Numbered from the stretch's first letter, positions 48,702-59,237 are shown. The stretch is 64,000 nt of DNA from Sanghuangporus weigelae (GCA_033182465.1 CP137324.1:2294001-2358000); one strand, 5' to 3'. The notes: generated by a model from the letters alone, not told the origin. Made by a program: numbers and translations.

Positions 48702-50252
48702 ATGCTACTCCATTACCAACCTGACATAGAGAACGTCGACGTCGACGAAGCAATAAAAGTCGTGAATGATATTCTGGACCGCATAGCCGCAAACCCAGCG
48801 CTGGAGTTCGGGCTAGAGGGGATGCCTGAAGACATTCGGACACTGCTGATGACGGTGAGCGGACTCCTCTCGCTGAAGGGAAAGCACTAAAGCAAAGTCT
48901 AGCTCGAAGAACTCCCCACTCCACCGATGGGAAATCCACTCAACCGAACAGCCAATTATCCTCTATCAAAACAGGAGGTCCCTTCAGGCCAAACGCTTGT
49001 CCACGAGCCACAAGCAGTCGACCCATCTGTGAGCCAGAGTTCTACGGGACATTGCTGTGATGGGGCGTCAAAGCACATCCATTTCGAAAGGACAGATGGT
49101 AAGTATGGCATCCTCTATAGGCTAACGCATTTCGAACTCATGAGACGTACCAGAACTTGCACCGTCAGGATCGAAGGAGCCAAAACAAGGCTATGGTGCT
49201 TTTGCCCCGATGAAATCGTCTTTACACGATGTAGCCGCCGATGAAAATAGCCATGTGGCTTGGACTGGACATCCATCTCTCGTATGGTCTAAGTTTCATG
49301 ACAACGGATACTTCATACGAAATGATATGAATCTGGTCTCTTTGCCATCACATGGCGAGAGCCACCTTCCCGATTTCTGCTCCGCAGCTCCAGACTCCAC
49401 ATTGTCTATAACTCCGTACCAGACAGCGTTACAACAACCTACCTCTCAAAGCTTACCGGACATCGCACTCATGGAATCTGACCCTACGCAGGTGAGAGAA
49501 AGGAGGAACACGCTTGGATGCACAGGCCTACCATTCAGCCCATCTTTGAATGCCAGCGGCAACAAAGCCACCGAAATTTCGAGCTCCAGTTTGCTCGATT
49601 CTTCAAGCTCGGTATCTTCTCAGCCAAACCTAGCGATGCCTTTGTCCGGGGATTCCTGGCGTGATGGGGCATACAATAATACTGCCTGGAATAACAAGGC
49701 CCGAGCGCGAACAATCAGTACGTTCCGCGGCTTTCTCTTTGCCTCGTTTCCCAGTAGCTCATTGCTCGTTTAAAAGGCCCTTCAGTAAACATACGCAACA
49801 GGACTTTCTTTGCTCTTCCTGATGATGACGATCCGTCGCGCGTGTCATTGTCTCCACGGTTTGGATACCGTCCATCTCCTTCGTCATCCGCCGACATATC
49901 ACCTATGCGTGAACCTTTCCGAACTGCTCGGCATGTGATCGTTAAACATGCGCACGACGTCCAAGGTAGCTTGGTAGGGCCGGAGAGAAGGAACAGGAAG
50001 GAACGGAAAACCAAGGTGGGGAATGCCTTTGGCTCGGGCACCGGCATTCGATGCAGGCTCCCTAGTTGCAATGTTCCGGATTATGAGTTCGCTTCGAGAA
50101 AGGAACTGGAGAGGCACCAGGATTCCGCTGCCGTGCACTGTGGTTCCAGAGCACGGTGCCCGAAATGCGAGAAGGAATACAGCCGCGACGATGCTGTACT
50201 GAGGCACATGAAGAGGGCCCACCAATCTATCGCTATCGATGTTGAAGCGTGA
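48702..50252 (+). CDS. C2H2 zinc-finger protein of unrecognised family, copy A
   Basis: Four exons: 48702-48854, 48903-49098, 49154-49717 and 49786-50252, phases fitting, giving about 459 residues. Exon 1 (MLLHYQPDIENVDVDEAIKV through MPEDIRTLLMT) is an acidic, likely helical module. Then LEELPTPPMGNP and a long disordered middle rich in Ser, Pro and His, with a small conserved island NSHVAWTG. The last exon ends in two Cys/His fingers, CRLPSCNVPDYEFASRKELE with RHQDSAAVH, then CPKCEKEYSRDDAVLRHMKR AH (C-x2-C-x12-H-x4-H). Preceding these is a basic block (ERRNRKERKTKVGN). Probably nuclear and DNA-binding. Its partner copy is at 61.4-63.0 kb. Confidence 0.75.
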
Positions 50253-51104
50253 TGATTATTCACCGTGCCCATGCATTGTTGTGGTGTACTGTTCAATTAT
50301 AATTATTCAGCGACATCATATAGTTTCAATACCTCTATCTTTTCCTTTTTTCGATCGCTCTGGAGTTGTCCTCTGAGATGAACAATAGTGCCGAATGCAT
50401 CCTCGTATGTACCTAGTCTTTACGGCTTTTACCTGCAATATATGTATCCATATAGTTAGCAACACATTATCATTTAAACAGGAACAGAATTACGAGAAGC
50501 GCGTGCCCATCGTCGACTCGAAAGACGATCCTCGGTTAGAAACGACGTCTGAAAGGGCATTTTCAACTGTTTTTCTGCAGATGGACAGAGAATAACGACC
50601 TTGTCCAAACAGCCTGTCGATATAAGTAGGCGCAAGCGGGATTACTACTTACTCGAGGCGAGGACACATGATTTTTGCGACGAATCGCACCGTGGAATAA
50701 AATTATATAATCGTAAGACAGAAATGGTATATGATTCTCACATTTCCGCTCTCAAACTTCAAAGTACCTCAGTCAAGCCAGACTTTTCTCTTTTTCCAAC
50801 TTGAAGCTGCGCAAAGCACCCAAGATAGCCAAGCAGAGATAAGTGAAACAAACGGAAAGGAGTTCAAAGAGCGGCGAGGAATATAGTTGCGAAAGGCTGG
50901 ACAAAAGCCAGGTTGTATTCCGGAGCCGGAGAAAGACGGACGCTGGTGATGACGGTGAGTGGTTTCTATCGGTATATGAATCAAGCCAAGTCATAACTTA
51001 CCGTCCTGTCAACGAACCGTACGATAAATCGCTCACTAGTCGAGTCGGTCAATGAGCCCGTTTCTGTTCCGTAATATTTTACAAGCTACTCTCCATGAGG
51101 ACGC
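50253..51104. other. Downstream part of duplicated unit, with fossil exon end
   Basis: Matches the stretch from about 63024 to the right edge. At 50935-50957 the word CGGACGCTGGTGATGACG followed by GTGAGT resembles the exon-1 end of the zinc-finger genes (CGGACACTGCTGATGACG then GTGAGC), suggesting a further old duplicate of that exon. No intact gene seen. Confidence 0.5.
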
Positions 51105-51914
51105 TTGATAGCCATAAGGCTTGACCAGGACCTATTTCCACTAATATGGCCCTCCGCGTCAACTGTAACTTATCAATGCATGGCTATGAGTTCCGCTATA
51201 TCGACTGCACTGCATTCCAGTCTCGTGACGTGCAAAAGAAGGAAGCCAAAATCGACAGACGGGATCGAGGAATCTATCCTAGATTGGATCAAGTGGCAAA
51301 TATGTCGATCACGCACCGGAAGGATGCAAAAGGATGTAGAAGACAAAATATCTGAACAAAGGCCTCCAGCCAAGCACACGCTGGTTGATCTCATCCGTGA
51401 GTACAGGGACGTTGATCCTGTAGGAGTATAGATGATGCTCAAGGTACGGGCCTATGACACATTCTGCTTGGAGGCCATGGAACATATCAATGCCTACGTT
51501 GAAAGGGCGAGATGGAGCTTGAAACAGGGAAGGCTGATCCAGGTCCGGCGAACTCGTCTCTTAAATACATCGAAGACCAGAGCCACCGTGTCTAGTGGTG
51601 CATACAGCCACGTGGCTTGGACAGGGACAAAGACCGATGGTCCTGATAACAGGTCGAGGAGGCAAACGGATATGGATTGTTTTGGCATACAATCCTGGCA
51701 CTCTCAAGGGAGTTGGGACATCCAAGTACTGATTGAGGAAAGCCAGGAACCGATTTGCACCAAAGAAGCTCATACGGTCCAGGTACTGGTTTCCAGGACC
51801 AGTTATAATTCTGCCAGATCAGAATGCGTTTCCTTTTGCATACTCCATTCTACAGAAGATTCTGTGACATCTTTGCTGCAGCGTTATCCTTCCCATATAT
51901 TTCTGTCTCGCTGA
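51105..51914 (+). pseudogene. Degenerate third relative of the zinc-finger family
   Basis: A frame beginning near 51105 encodes IEESILDWIKWQICRSRT and ends after KHTLVDLIREYRDVDPVGV, resembling in style the N-terminal helical module. A second frame, 51432-51914, contains GAYSHVAWTGTKTDG, the same conserved island as in the two full genes. No zinc-finger end follows; the tyrosine-recombinase element begins soon after. I could not join the pieces with good splice sites. Either a truncated duplicate or a gene whose 3' end was displaced by the insertion. Confidence 0.5.
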
Positions 51915-52346
51915 TCAGTTTTTTGCCTTAGTATGTATACATGTGTTTTACCTCCTGTCTGCGTCCTTCATTCCGTACTTGCTGTGTAAGAAAACACATT
52001 TTGTATGTTTCGCAGTTTGTTATTATAATGTACATTTTATTTTGAGAGAAAGAAAGAGGAGAACATGAGAGACGAGAAGAGAAGAGGAGATGGGTGCCAG
52101 CCGCTGAAAGCGGCTCCGGCTCCCATCGTCATGCCCGAACCTACAAGTGGCAGAAGTCAGCTACGGCTCAACACCTATAATGTAGGAGCCCGTGACGCGT
52201 CGAGGCGTAGCGAGAACCCACATGAGTAGGAGGCGGGTGAAAATACTTACGGTTTGAGAAATAAAGGGGGGGGGGGGGGCGATAATGCACCGAGCCGCGG
52301 AAGTGCAAGATCAGGTCGCATATATAAGAGACTCAGACACATCTGA
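51915..52346. other. Left flank of recombinase element, low-complexity
   Basis: Contains an AG-rich run near 52045-52090, a GC-rich imperfect hairpin near 52090-52128, a GACGCGTCG word near 52195 and a run of 14 G at 52266-52279. It probably includes one end of the recombinase element, but no terminal repeat is clear. Confidence 0.45.
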
Positions 52347-53543
52347 TTATCTCGGAGGGGGCATGGTCAATTGAACGAACTGATCATGCACTTCGGGGGT
52401 GGCCTGAAGGTAAGGGGCCAGGATTTGGGCGTGTTTGCGAAGGTAGAGGGTGAAGGCATCAGATGCCCAACGCCTGATTGCCTTGACCACATCGAAGGGA
52501 ACTCCACGAAGCAGATATTCAAGTGTAGACCCGATACGAATGCTATGGCCATGTAAATGCTCAAGGCCGGCTTGCTTGGCAGCTTGCTCCAGGCGTTTGA
52601 GAAAAACAGTCTTGGTAAGGGCCTGGTGAGTATTCTCAGAGCGGTATGCAAATAGAGGCCCATTCAAGGGAGGACAATTAACAGCAAGATGATTTTGAAA
52701 GGCAGAGAAAGGGTCAGTCGGCCCTTCTTGAGCAGCCCAGAAGACCTCTTCGCCGTTGGGTGCCGTTTTGGATGTAGGCAGAGAGAAGACACGAACTTGA
52801 TGGCCCTGGCGATCCGTTTGCTCAGAGACATCAGATGGTTTGATATGGACATGGGGGAGGAATGCTGCTCGATTCGGAACAGTGAACTCTCCAAGTCAAG
52901 CACAAGCATAAAATGATGTAGTCAAGCAGGCAAAGACAGTGGCATCCAGAGGTTCGGAGAGAGAGCCTGCACCATGAAGGAGGGATTTGAGTTCGGTTTC
53001 GTTGATACTCCATGGAACGCGATGCAGGACATGCCAGGCTCGAATGCCAAAGACATAATTTGCAATTAATGACGAAGAGTAAGAACCAGCCAATGAAGCA
53101 ATGAAACCAGCTAACAGATCAGAGGAACAAGGAGCTCGAAGCTCTTCAGAGATATGTAGATTATCACAGAAACGATGAAATTGCGCAAGTCCAGATCCAT
53201 AAGTCTGTGGAGTGGATTCTTTGAGCGAAGACGCGAGTGCATCAACCACACGGTTTTGTAAACTGAGGGGAATCACTGAGAGAGAGACTGAAGTAGAGAC
53301 TGGTTTCCACAGCTTTAACCTTGATTTTGCTGGAATGTCGGGACGTAGAGGAGACGAGTTATGAGCGCCAGAACTGTTCAAAGTCTCGGAGCGATCGATC
53401 CCCAAGATTGAAGAGTTCATCCAGGGAGTCCGGACTGGGAGTTGTCTTCGTTTTGGGGCAGGCATTAGGGGCCGTCTGGCTGGAGATCTCGCCATATGGG
53501 ACTGGCTCGAGGAAGGGAGAGAGCTCCGGCGGGAGAGAGACAT
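52347..53543 (-). pseudogene. Tyrosine recombinase (DNA breaking-rejoining enzyme) remnant
   Basis: The N-terminal core-binding part is recognised by TPQTYGSGLAQFHRFCDNLH, IASLAGSYSSSLIANYVFGI and RAWHVLHRVPW. The catalytic part carries HLHGHSIRIGSTLEYLLRG (the H-x-x-R pair) followed by AIRRWASDAFTLYLRKHAQI, which includes the likely nucleophile Tyr. This layout matches recombinases that cut and rejoin DNA through a phosphotyrosine link. The region is not open end to end, so it is treated as a fossil. Confidence 0.65.
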
Positions 53544-53607
53544 TCAGCTCCAAAACAGCGTTTTCGTGCTCCAGACACCTGAGAGAATGAGGATGGAGTC
53601 GAGGCCT

Positions 53608-53611
<4 letters not shown>

Positions 53612-53640
<29 letters not shown>
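53612..53640. repeat. (GACA)n microsatellite
   Basis: About seven units of AGAC/GACA in a row, lying just upstream (minus-strand sense) of the recombinase region. Confidence 0.9.
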
Positions 53641-53641
<1 letters not shown>

Positions 53642-53699
53642 TATAAAAAGGGAGTGGTTAGAGACAATGACATTGTAACGGATATGTTACAGAACATAA

Positions 53700-53935
53700 G
53701 GAGAGAGGTCATCACAGAGATGTGTCATCGCAACCAGACATGGTTGTGGAACAGAGAGAGAGATCATCGCAGAGATGCAGCATCACAACCCGATATGGTT
53801 GTGGAACAGAGAGAGATCATCGCAGAGGTGCGGCATCACAACCCGACATGGTTGTGGAATATAGAGAGATCATTGCAGAAATGCGGCATCGCAACCTGAC
53901 ATGGTTGCGGAAAAGAGAGAGAGAGAGAGAGAGGA
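53700..53935. repeat. Minisatellite of about 53-bp units
   Basis: About four imperfect copies of a unit containing GACATGGTTGTGGAACAGAG and ATCATCGCAGAGATG, ending in a (GA)n run at about 53913-53930. It lies between the two coding regions of the recombinase element and may be an intron or spacer of it. Confidence 0.8.
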
Positions 53936-54179
53936 GTGCTCACGGTGGAGGATGCCATAAGCTGATGGATTTCGTTAACTTGCTTTTGGTGTTGTGCCGC
54001 CTGCAGTTCCTGCAGGACTTGATTGAACATAGCCTCGTCTACACAGTTAATGTAAGGGTGGGAGTTGGTCTTCTCGAAGTCGTTATGCCACATGGTGCGG
54101 ATTCGAGCAAGATAGACCATGAGAGGGTGCTGGCCGTTAATCGTTGTGTTGAGGTTGGACGGATGAGAAAGAACATTAT

Positions 54180-54436
54180 TGTTAAGAATATATCATCGTT
54201 ATCGTTGTGATCGTCAGATTTGAGTTCGGACTGTTTTTCCTTTTCTATTTTCTTTATAAACGACCAGCCGCTTGTTATAACACCTCAGTCTTCTACTATA
54301 TTCATCAGACTGAGGTGAGGCGTCTTTTACCATTCCGGACAGTATTATATCCTTACATTCGTTTGTAGCACATTCTCAATAGGTATACGAATATGAGTCT
54401 TCTACTATATTCATCAGACTGAGCACATTCTCAATA
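54180..54436 (+). repeat. 5' long terminal repeat
   Basis: Starts TGTTAAGAATATATCATC and ends GCACATTCTCAATA. It contains TTTATAAA, a likely TATA element, and the hairpin CACCTCAGTC/GACTGAGGTG. Its right part repeats a segment of itself (TCTTCTACTATATTCATCAG occurs twice and CACATTCTCAATA twice). Confidence 0.92.
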
Positions 54437-54450
54437 GGTTATGAGCCTTG
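54437..54450 (+). promoter_or_regulatory. Primer binding site of the copia element
   Basis: GGTTATGAGCC directly after the LTR is complementary to the anticodon region of initiator tRNA-Met, the half-tRNA priming used by Drosophila copia and its kin. Confidence 0.65.
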
Positions 54451-54489
54451 GGCCGGCCGCTGAACGAACGCCATAGATAGAACACGTTT

Positions 54490-57400
54490 ATGCCCGTATA
54501 CACTAGACATCAGAGGGAATCAAATAACGACCCACTCCCCGCTTTAGACCTAGACCCGTGGTTATCCAATACAGATCGATTCCAACCTAGAGCATCGTAC
54601 TCGGTAGGATCTTCGGTGGCACAGACTCCATCTTCTCTCAGCTCTCTTACAACACTTCCAAGCAACATGTCAGCCCGTCAATCCAGAACCCACTCTGCGT
54701 CTCCCCCCCCAGATACCAATCCAGAACAAGCACATATATCGCCGGTTCCTAGCCGTGAGTCTCTTGAGGATCTTGCTAGTCAGCCCATTCCCCAACCATC
54801 ACAATCGCAAAACCGGCCCAACTCTGCCCGGTCTCCCGAACTTGACACGGAGACCCTCTTCCAAAGGTTTAATCAAGAATTCTCTCTAGTTCCCGTGGCT
54901 AAGACTCCTACCGTCGAGACTAAGATCAAGCAACCTTGGGAATACCATGTCAAGGAGTTCTCCGATTCCAACCACCTGAAACCAGACGGCTCAAACTTCA
55001 TCTCTTGGAAGAAAGTGCAACTAGTGATTCTCAGAACTCACAAGTGGATTTCTCATGCCGAAGGCTCGTCTATCCCTCCCTCTGATGTCACCAGTAAAGC
55101 ATATGATGTCTGGCAAACTGTGGACAACTTGACGACTTCTCAGATTGCGATGAACATGGACTTCGATCTCTACGGCGAGCTTGGTGATGAATTGGACTCT
55201 GCTGCCGAACTCTGGAGAGCGATCAATTCCCGATTTTCAAAGAAGACCTCTGCTGCGCGTTCTACTTCAAAGCTGAATCTGGATAGTAAAAGGATTCAGC
55301 CAGGTGAGAAGATGAAGGACCATATAAAGACACTTCGAAATCTGAAAGCTCAGTACATCAACTGCGGTGGCAAGATGGACAATGACGATTGGCATACCAC
55401 TATCATTAATTCGCTATCAGACCATGAACAGTGGAAATCCTTGGCTGTCTTCGGGCACTCTCTACCCCTCCCAGACCAGATGATCGCATTCCTTGAAGAC
55501 CAGGATGCACACGGTTATGCAAAACCGTCTAAATCTGAGGCTGCTCTTCAAACGAGACCCCAACCTCGTCCTCGCTTCCGTATCCGATGCCCTAATTGTA
55601 ACCGTACCGGTCACTCTCTACAAGACTGCTGGGCTCCAGGGGGGGGTGCAACTAGTAGGCGCCCGCAGAACTATCGGATGCCGCCTGACTTTGCTCAGCG
55701 AGAACATGCCAACATTAGCGCTCAAATAGCTGCTTTAGAAAGACAAAGGGCTAACCTTTACGTCCCGGCATCTCCTCGAGGTGACGACTTCGAAACAGCA
55801 AGAGTGACAATTCAACACCGCATAGGTGACGCTGCCATGATAGCCAACAACGTTGGTCTATCGCGCGAATCCTGGGTGTTCGACTCTGGAGCAACGTCGC
55901 ACATGACGAACGATAGAAGCAATTTCACATCCTATGAAGAGATTCAGCCAATACCAATCTCTACAGCCCATGACCGTGTGCAGCTCCTGTGGGGAGTTGG
56001 AAGAGGAACGGTATTGGGATCATTCAAGTACAATGGAGAAATTACTGTCATACCTGTAAAGGACGTCTTGTACGTCCCAAATGTCTCCATCAACCTTCTG
56101 TCACTTCTTCAATTGCACCGGAAAGGAATTCGCATCTTCTCAGATGACGAGCACATCCACTTCATGGTCAGAGGAACACCCTACGCAAGGGCCTCTGTGG
56201 TAATGAATCAGTGGATTATGGACATGTCTGTTTCTCATGAACGTGCGCACCTCGTCACTGAGAAGAATAATGTCAAACAACCTCTCCACGTCTGGCACGA
56301 GCGACTTGCACACATTGATGCAAGACGTGTTGAAGAGATAGCTCGTGACAATCTGGCAGAAGGAATCCAATTAGCTGAGTCGGAATCCAATAATTCCTGC
56401 GAAGCATGTGTGCTGTCGAAAATGCCAGCGTTGCGAGCCGACTCGAAGGAACTTCGTGCGGTCAAACCAGGGGACATTGTCCACTCTGATCTCGAGTTCA
56501 TGGGTCACAAGTCTTTCTCTGGCGCCACCATTAGCCTAAAATTCGTTGATGAGTATTCCAATTACGTCTGGTGTCATTCTATTCAAGATAAAAGTGCACA
56601 TACCATCCTATCATTCTGGAAAGCGCTATGTAATTCCCTTAAAACCCAATATTCCGTCACTGTCAAAGCTCTTCACTCGGACAATGGAGCTGAATTCGTC
56701 AACCATGCTATGGATGAGTTCAATCAACAACACGGAATTACCCACCATCTTACCGTACCATTTCGACACGAGATGAATGGCAGAGCGGAACGAATGAACA
56801 GAACAGGATCAAATGCAGTACGAGCCATGCTCCAATTTGCAGATCTTCCACCGATTTATTGGGCCGAAGCATACGACACCTTCATTTACATCCATAACCG
56901 ATGTGGCAGATCACACCGAGGGAACGCCACCCCATACGAAGTCCTACATGGAACTAAACCCACCATTGATCACATCAGAACCTTCGGATCTCCGGGTTAT
57001 GTCCATGTTGTACCTGAAAAGCGGAGGAAGCTCGACGCAAAGGCGACAAAGTTAATATTGGTGGGGTACCGAGACAATGCGGCTTACAGAATGATCGACC
57101 CCAACACGAAGAAAATTTCTTACTCTCGTGATGTCATTTTTGATGAATTCCGTTCTTTTCGAGTAAATGATCTTCAAGTCAATTCAAACTTAGCTACTTC
57201 GTCGATCTCTTCTGCCACTCCTCCTTTACCTCTTCGCTCCTCTTCTCGAGTCCCAAAAATGACTGGCAAAGCCATAGCGAGTGCAGAACAGCACAAGTCC
57301 TTGTCATTCCTTGATAGAGCTCCCCAAAAGGACGAATGCTTATATTCCACTACATCACTCGGAAACATCTCCATCCCCAGGTCTGCTCATGAAGCTCTCG

Positions 57401-58947
57401 TCTCTGATCAGTCCAATGAGTGGCATGCGGCCATGTTGTACGAAATCGCAAAGCTTGATCAGATGGACGTGTGGGATGTTGTCGAGAAGCCAGATGATTT
57501 ACATGTAATCAAAGGCATGTGGGTGTTCTCTCTCAAAGAACAAGCTGATGGGACTCTTGAGTTTCAAGCGCGTTGGGTTGCTCGTGGTGATTCACAAGTT
57601 CCTGGACTTGAGTTTGGCGAAACTTTTGCTGCCTCTGGGGACTTCATCTCAGCTCGGTTCGTGTGTGCCCTAAGCTGCCAAGAACACACTCAGCTTGTTA
57701 CTTTGGACATAAGCTCCGCTTACCTTCACAGTCCTTTGATCGAATCTGATCTCATTGTCGAATACCCGACCGGCTTCTCTGTCCCCAACCTGATCCACCC
57801 TTGTTGCCACCTGAAGAAAGCTCTGTATGGTCTCAGGCAAGGCGCTAGGGCCTGGGCTGATCACTTCACTGCCAAATTAAGTGACATTGGATTCGAAAGA
57901 TGCATTTCCGCACCGACCGTTTACATTCGTTCAGACAGCGAGGGGGGCAGGACAATTATGTCCACTCATGTCGATGACTGTACAGCTGCACCGATGTCTT
58001 TGACACTGTCTGGACCGAACTCTGCTGACTGTCTGAGAACCGACATCAGGAAACACTTCGACTTCAAAGAGAAGGACCCAAGAGCCGGTGCAAACACACT
58101 AGGACTCACACTCAAGTACGACGAAATCAATGGGGCAGTAAAGCTGACATTAGCACAGAAGATAGAACGAGCGGTGGAAAGATATGGAATGAAGAATGCG
58201 CATACGGCACGTACACCGATGGCTCAAGATGCGCTGAACACATTCGCCACTGATGATCTGCCTGCCGAAGCCAATCCCCCATGGCCATATGCACAACTTG
58301 TTGGAGAACTACTTTGGTTCGCGACGGTCTTGCGCGTGGACATCTGTTTCTCGGTCAACATGCTAGCTAGGTACCTTCAAAAACCGACTAGAACTCACTG
58401 GGAAGCGGCGCTACGTGTACTGAGATATCTGAAGGGAACGAAAGACTTGGGGATTGTGTACGAAAGAAAGAAAGACAGGGAGCTACTGGCGTTTTCTGAC
58501 TCTGACTGGGCTGGAGATGCCACTGATAGAAAATCGATCAGTGGGTACGTCTTCATGTATGCTGGGGGTCCTATTGCTTGGAAATCGCGCAAACAAACTG
58601 TTGTCGCCAAGTCTACGGCTGAAGCAGAGTACATATCGGTGTCCGCTTGCGCGCAAGAAGCCATCTGGTTCCGCCATCTTATGAAAGAACTCGGAATGGA
58701 TCTGACTGAAAGTCCGCTAGACATTCATGTCGATAATCAAGCAGCAATCCTTATGACCAAGAATCCTGTTTACCTGTCTAAGACGAAACATATAGACATC
58801 CCCGCACACCACATTCGAGACGAAGTTCACAAAAGGCGCATTCGTTTGGTACATGTCAACAGAAACGAAAACCCCGCCGATATCCTCACTAAACCTCTTG
58901 GTGCCACTCTACATGAACGGTGTCTGGCTTTACTTGGAATGAAATGA
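54490..58947 (+). CDS. Copia Gag-Pol polyprotein
   Basis: A single frame of 1485 residues. Order: Gag (about 150-350), zinc knuckle CPNCNRTGHSLQDC (near 365), protease with DSGATSH (near 465), integrase with HERLAHIDARRVEE zinc-binding start and the DDE-type core HSDNGAEF, then reverse transcriptase with the STHVDDCTAA active-site block, and RNase H with ADILTKPLG near the end. Protease-integrase-RT-RNase H order defines the copia superfamily. The element looks whole. It is flanked by identical LTRs, so it is young. Confidence 0.93.
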   Translation: MPVYTRHQRESNNDPLPALDLDPWLSNTDRFQPRASYSVGSSVAQTPSSLSSLTTLPSNMSARQSRTHSASPPPDTNPEQAHISPVPSRESLEDLASQPIPQPSQSQNRPNSARSPELDTETLFQRFNQEFSLVPVAKTPTVETKIKQPWEYHVKEFSDSNHLKPDGSNFISWKKVQLVILRTHKWISHAEGSSIPPSDVTSKAYDVWQTVDNLTTSQIAMNMDFDLYGELGDELDSAAELWRAINSRFSKKTSAARSTSKLNLDSKRIQPGEKMKDHIKTLRNLKAQYINCGGKMDNDDWHTTIINSLSDHEQWKSLAVFGHSLPLPDQMIAFLEDQDAHGYAKPSKSEAALQTRPQPRPRFRIRCPNCNRTGHSLQDCWAPGGGATSRRPQNYRMPPDFAQREHANISAQIAALERQRANLYVPASPRGDDFETARVTIQHRIGDAAMIANNVGLSRESWVFDSGATSHMTNDRSNFTSYEEIQPIPISTAHDRVQLLWGVGRGTVLGSFKYNGEITVIPVKDVLYVPNVSINLLSLLQLHRKGIRIFSDDEHIHFMVRGTPYARASVVMNQWIMDMSVSHERAHLVTEKNNVKQPLHVWHERLAHIDARRVEEIARDNLAEGIQLAESESNNSCEACVLSKMPALRADSKELRAVKPGDIVHSDLEFMGHKSFSGATISLKFVDEYSNYVWCHSIQDKSAHTILSFWKALCNSLKTQYSVTVKALHSDNGAEFVNHAMDEFNQQHGITHHLTVPFRHEMNGRAERMNRTGSNAVRAMLQFADLPPIYWAEAYDTFIYIHNRCGRSHRGNATPYEVLHGTKPTIDHIRTFGSPGYVHVVPEKRRKLDAKATKLILVGYRDNAAYRMIDPNTKKISYSRDVIFDEFRSFRVNDLQVNSNLATSSISSATPPLPLRSSSRVPKMTGKAIASAEQHKSLSFLDRAPQKDECLYSTTSLGNISIPRSAHEALVSDQSNEWHAAMLYEIAKLDQMDVWDVVEKPDDLHVIKGMWVFSLKEQADGTLEFQARWVARGDSQVPGLEFGETFAASGDFISARFVCALSCQEHTQLVTLDISSAYLHSPLIESDLIVEYPTGFSVPNLIHPCCHLKKALYGLRQGARAWADHFTAKLSDIGFERCISAPTVYIRSDSEGGRTIMSTHVDDCTAAPMSLTLSGPNSADCLRTDIRKHFDFKEKDPRAGANTLGLTLKYDEINGAVKLTLAQKIERAVERYGMKNAHTARTPMAQDALNTFATDDLPAEANPPWPYAQLVGELLWFATVLRVDICFSVNMLARYLQKPTRTHWEAALRVLRYLKGTKDLGIVYERKKDRELLAFSDSDWAGDATDRKSISGYVFMYAGGPIAWKSRKQTVVAKSTAEAEYISVSACAQEAIWFRHLMKELGMDLTESPLDIHVDNQAAILMTKNPVYLSKTKHIDIPAHHIRDEVHKRRIRLVHVNRNENPADILTKPLGATLHERCLALLGMK

Positions 58948-58965
58948 GTCCTACCAACGACACAA

Positions 58966-58975
58966 CGAGGGGGGG
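58966..58975 (+). promoter_or_regulatory. Polypurine tract of the copia element
   Basis: CGAGGGGGGG-like purine run directly before the 3' LTR, at the place where plus-strand DNA synthesis is primed in LTR elements. Confidence 0.6.
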
Positions 58976-59232
58976 TGTTAAGAATATATCATCGTTATCG
59001 TTGTGATCGTCAGATTTGAGTTCGGACTGTTTTTCCTTTTCTATTTTCTTTATAAACGACCAGCCGCTTGTTATAACACCTCAGTCTTCTACTATATTCA
59101 TCAGACTGAGGTGAGGCGTCTTTTACCATTCCGGACAGTATTATATCCTTACATTCGTTTGTAGCACATTCTCAATAGGTATACGAATATGAGTCTTCTA
59201 CTATATTCATCAGACTGAGCACATTCTCAATA
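58976..59232 (+). repeat. 3' long terminal repeat
   Basis: Same length and, base by base, the same sequence as the 5' LTR. Followed by the target duplication ATTAT. Confidence 0.92.
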
Positions 59233-59237
59233 ATTAT

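Larger units (their letters stand above)
47863..51289 (+). repeat. Segmental duplication, copy A
   Basis: Aligns in the same orientation with the stretch starting at 60791. Matching segments include the far-upstream block (TTTGATTGCGCTCGTAGAAA at about 47883 and 60813), the promoter, the whole zinc-finger gene and about 1 kb downstream. Copy A has about 170 bases near 47940-48110 that are absent from copy B. The upstream part also contains a weaker internal repeat: the segment near 48100-48240 resembles the promoter at 48550-48690. Confidence 0.85.
54175..59237 (+). mobile_element. Copia-type LTR retrotransposon, whole-looking, with target duplication
   Basis: 5' LTR 54180-54436 and 3' LTR 58976-59232, both 257 bp and identical by eye. 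A 5-bp direct repeat ATTAT flanks it (54175-54179 and 59233-59237). A tRNA primer site follows the 5' LTR, a purine tract precedes the 3' LTR, and one long frame fills the inside. Identical LTRs mean a very recent insertion. It is inserted inside the upstream protein region of the tyrosine-recombinase element. Confidence 0.93.

Noticed and set aside
52266-52279. Run of 14 G as a possible functional G-rich site
   Set aside because: A single homopolymer of uncertain length; likely slippage or a sequencing-prone tract.
53654-54210. Plus-strand repeated frames (NPTWLWN, PDMVVEQ units)
   Set aside because: Translation of the 53-bp minisatellite; the element's coding sense is the minus strand.
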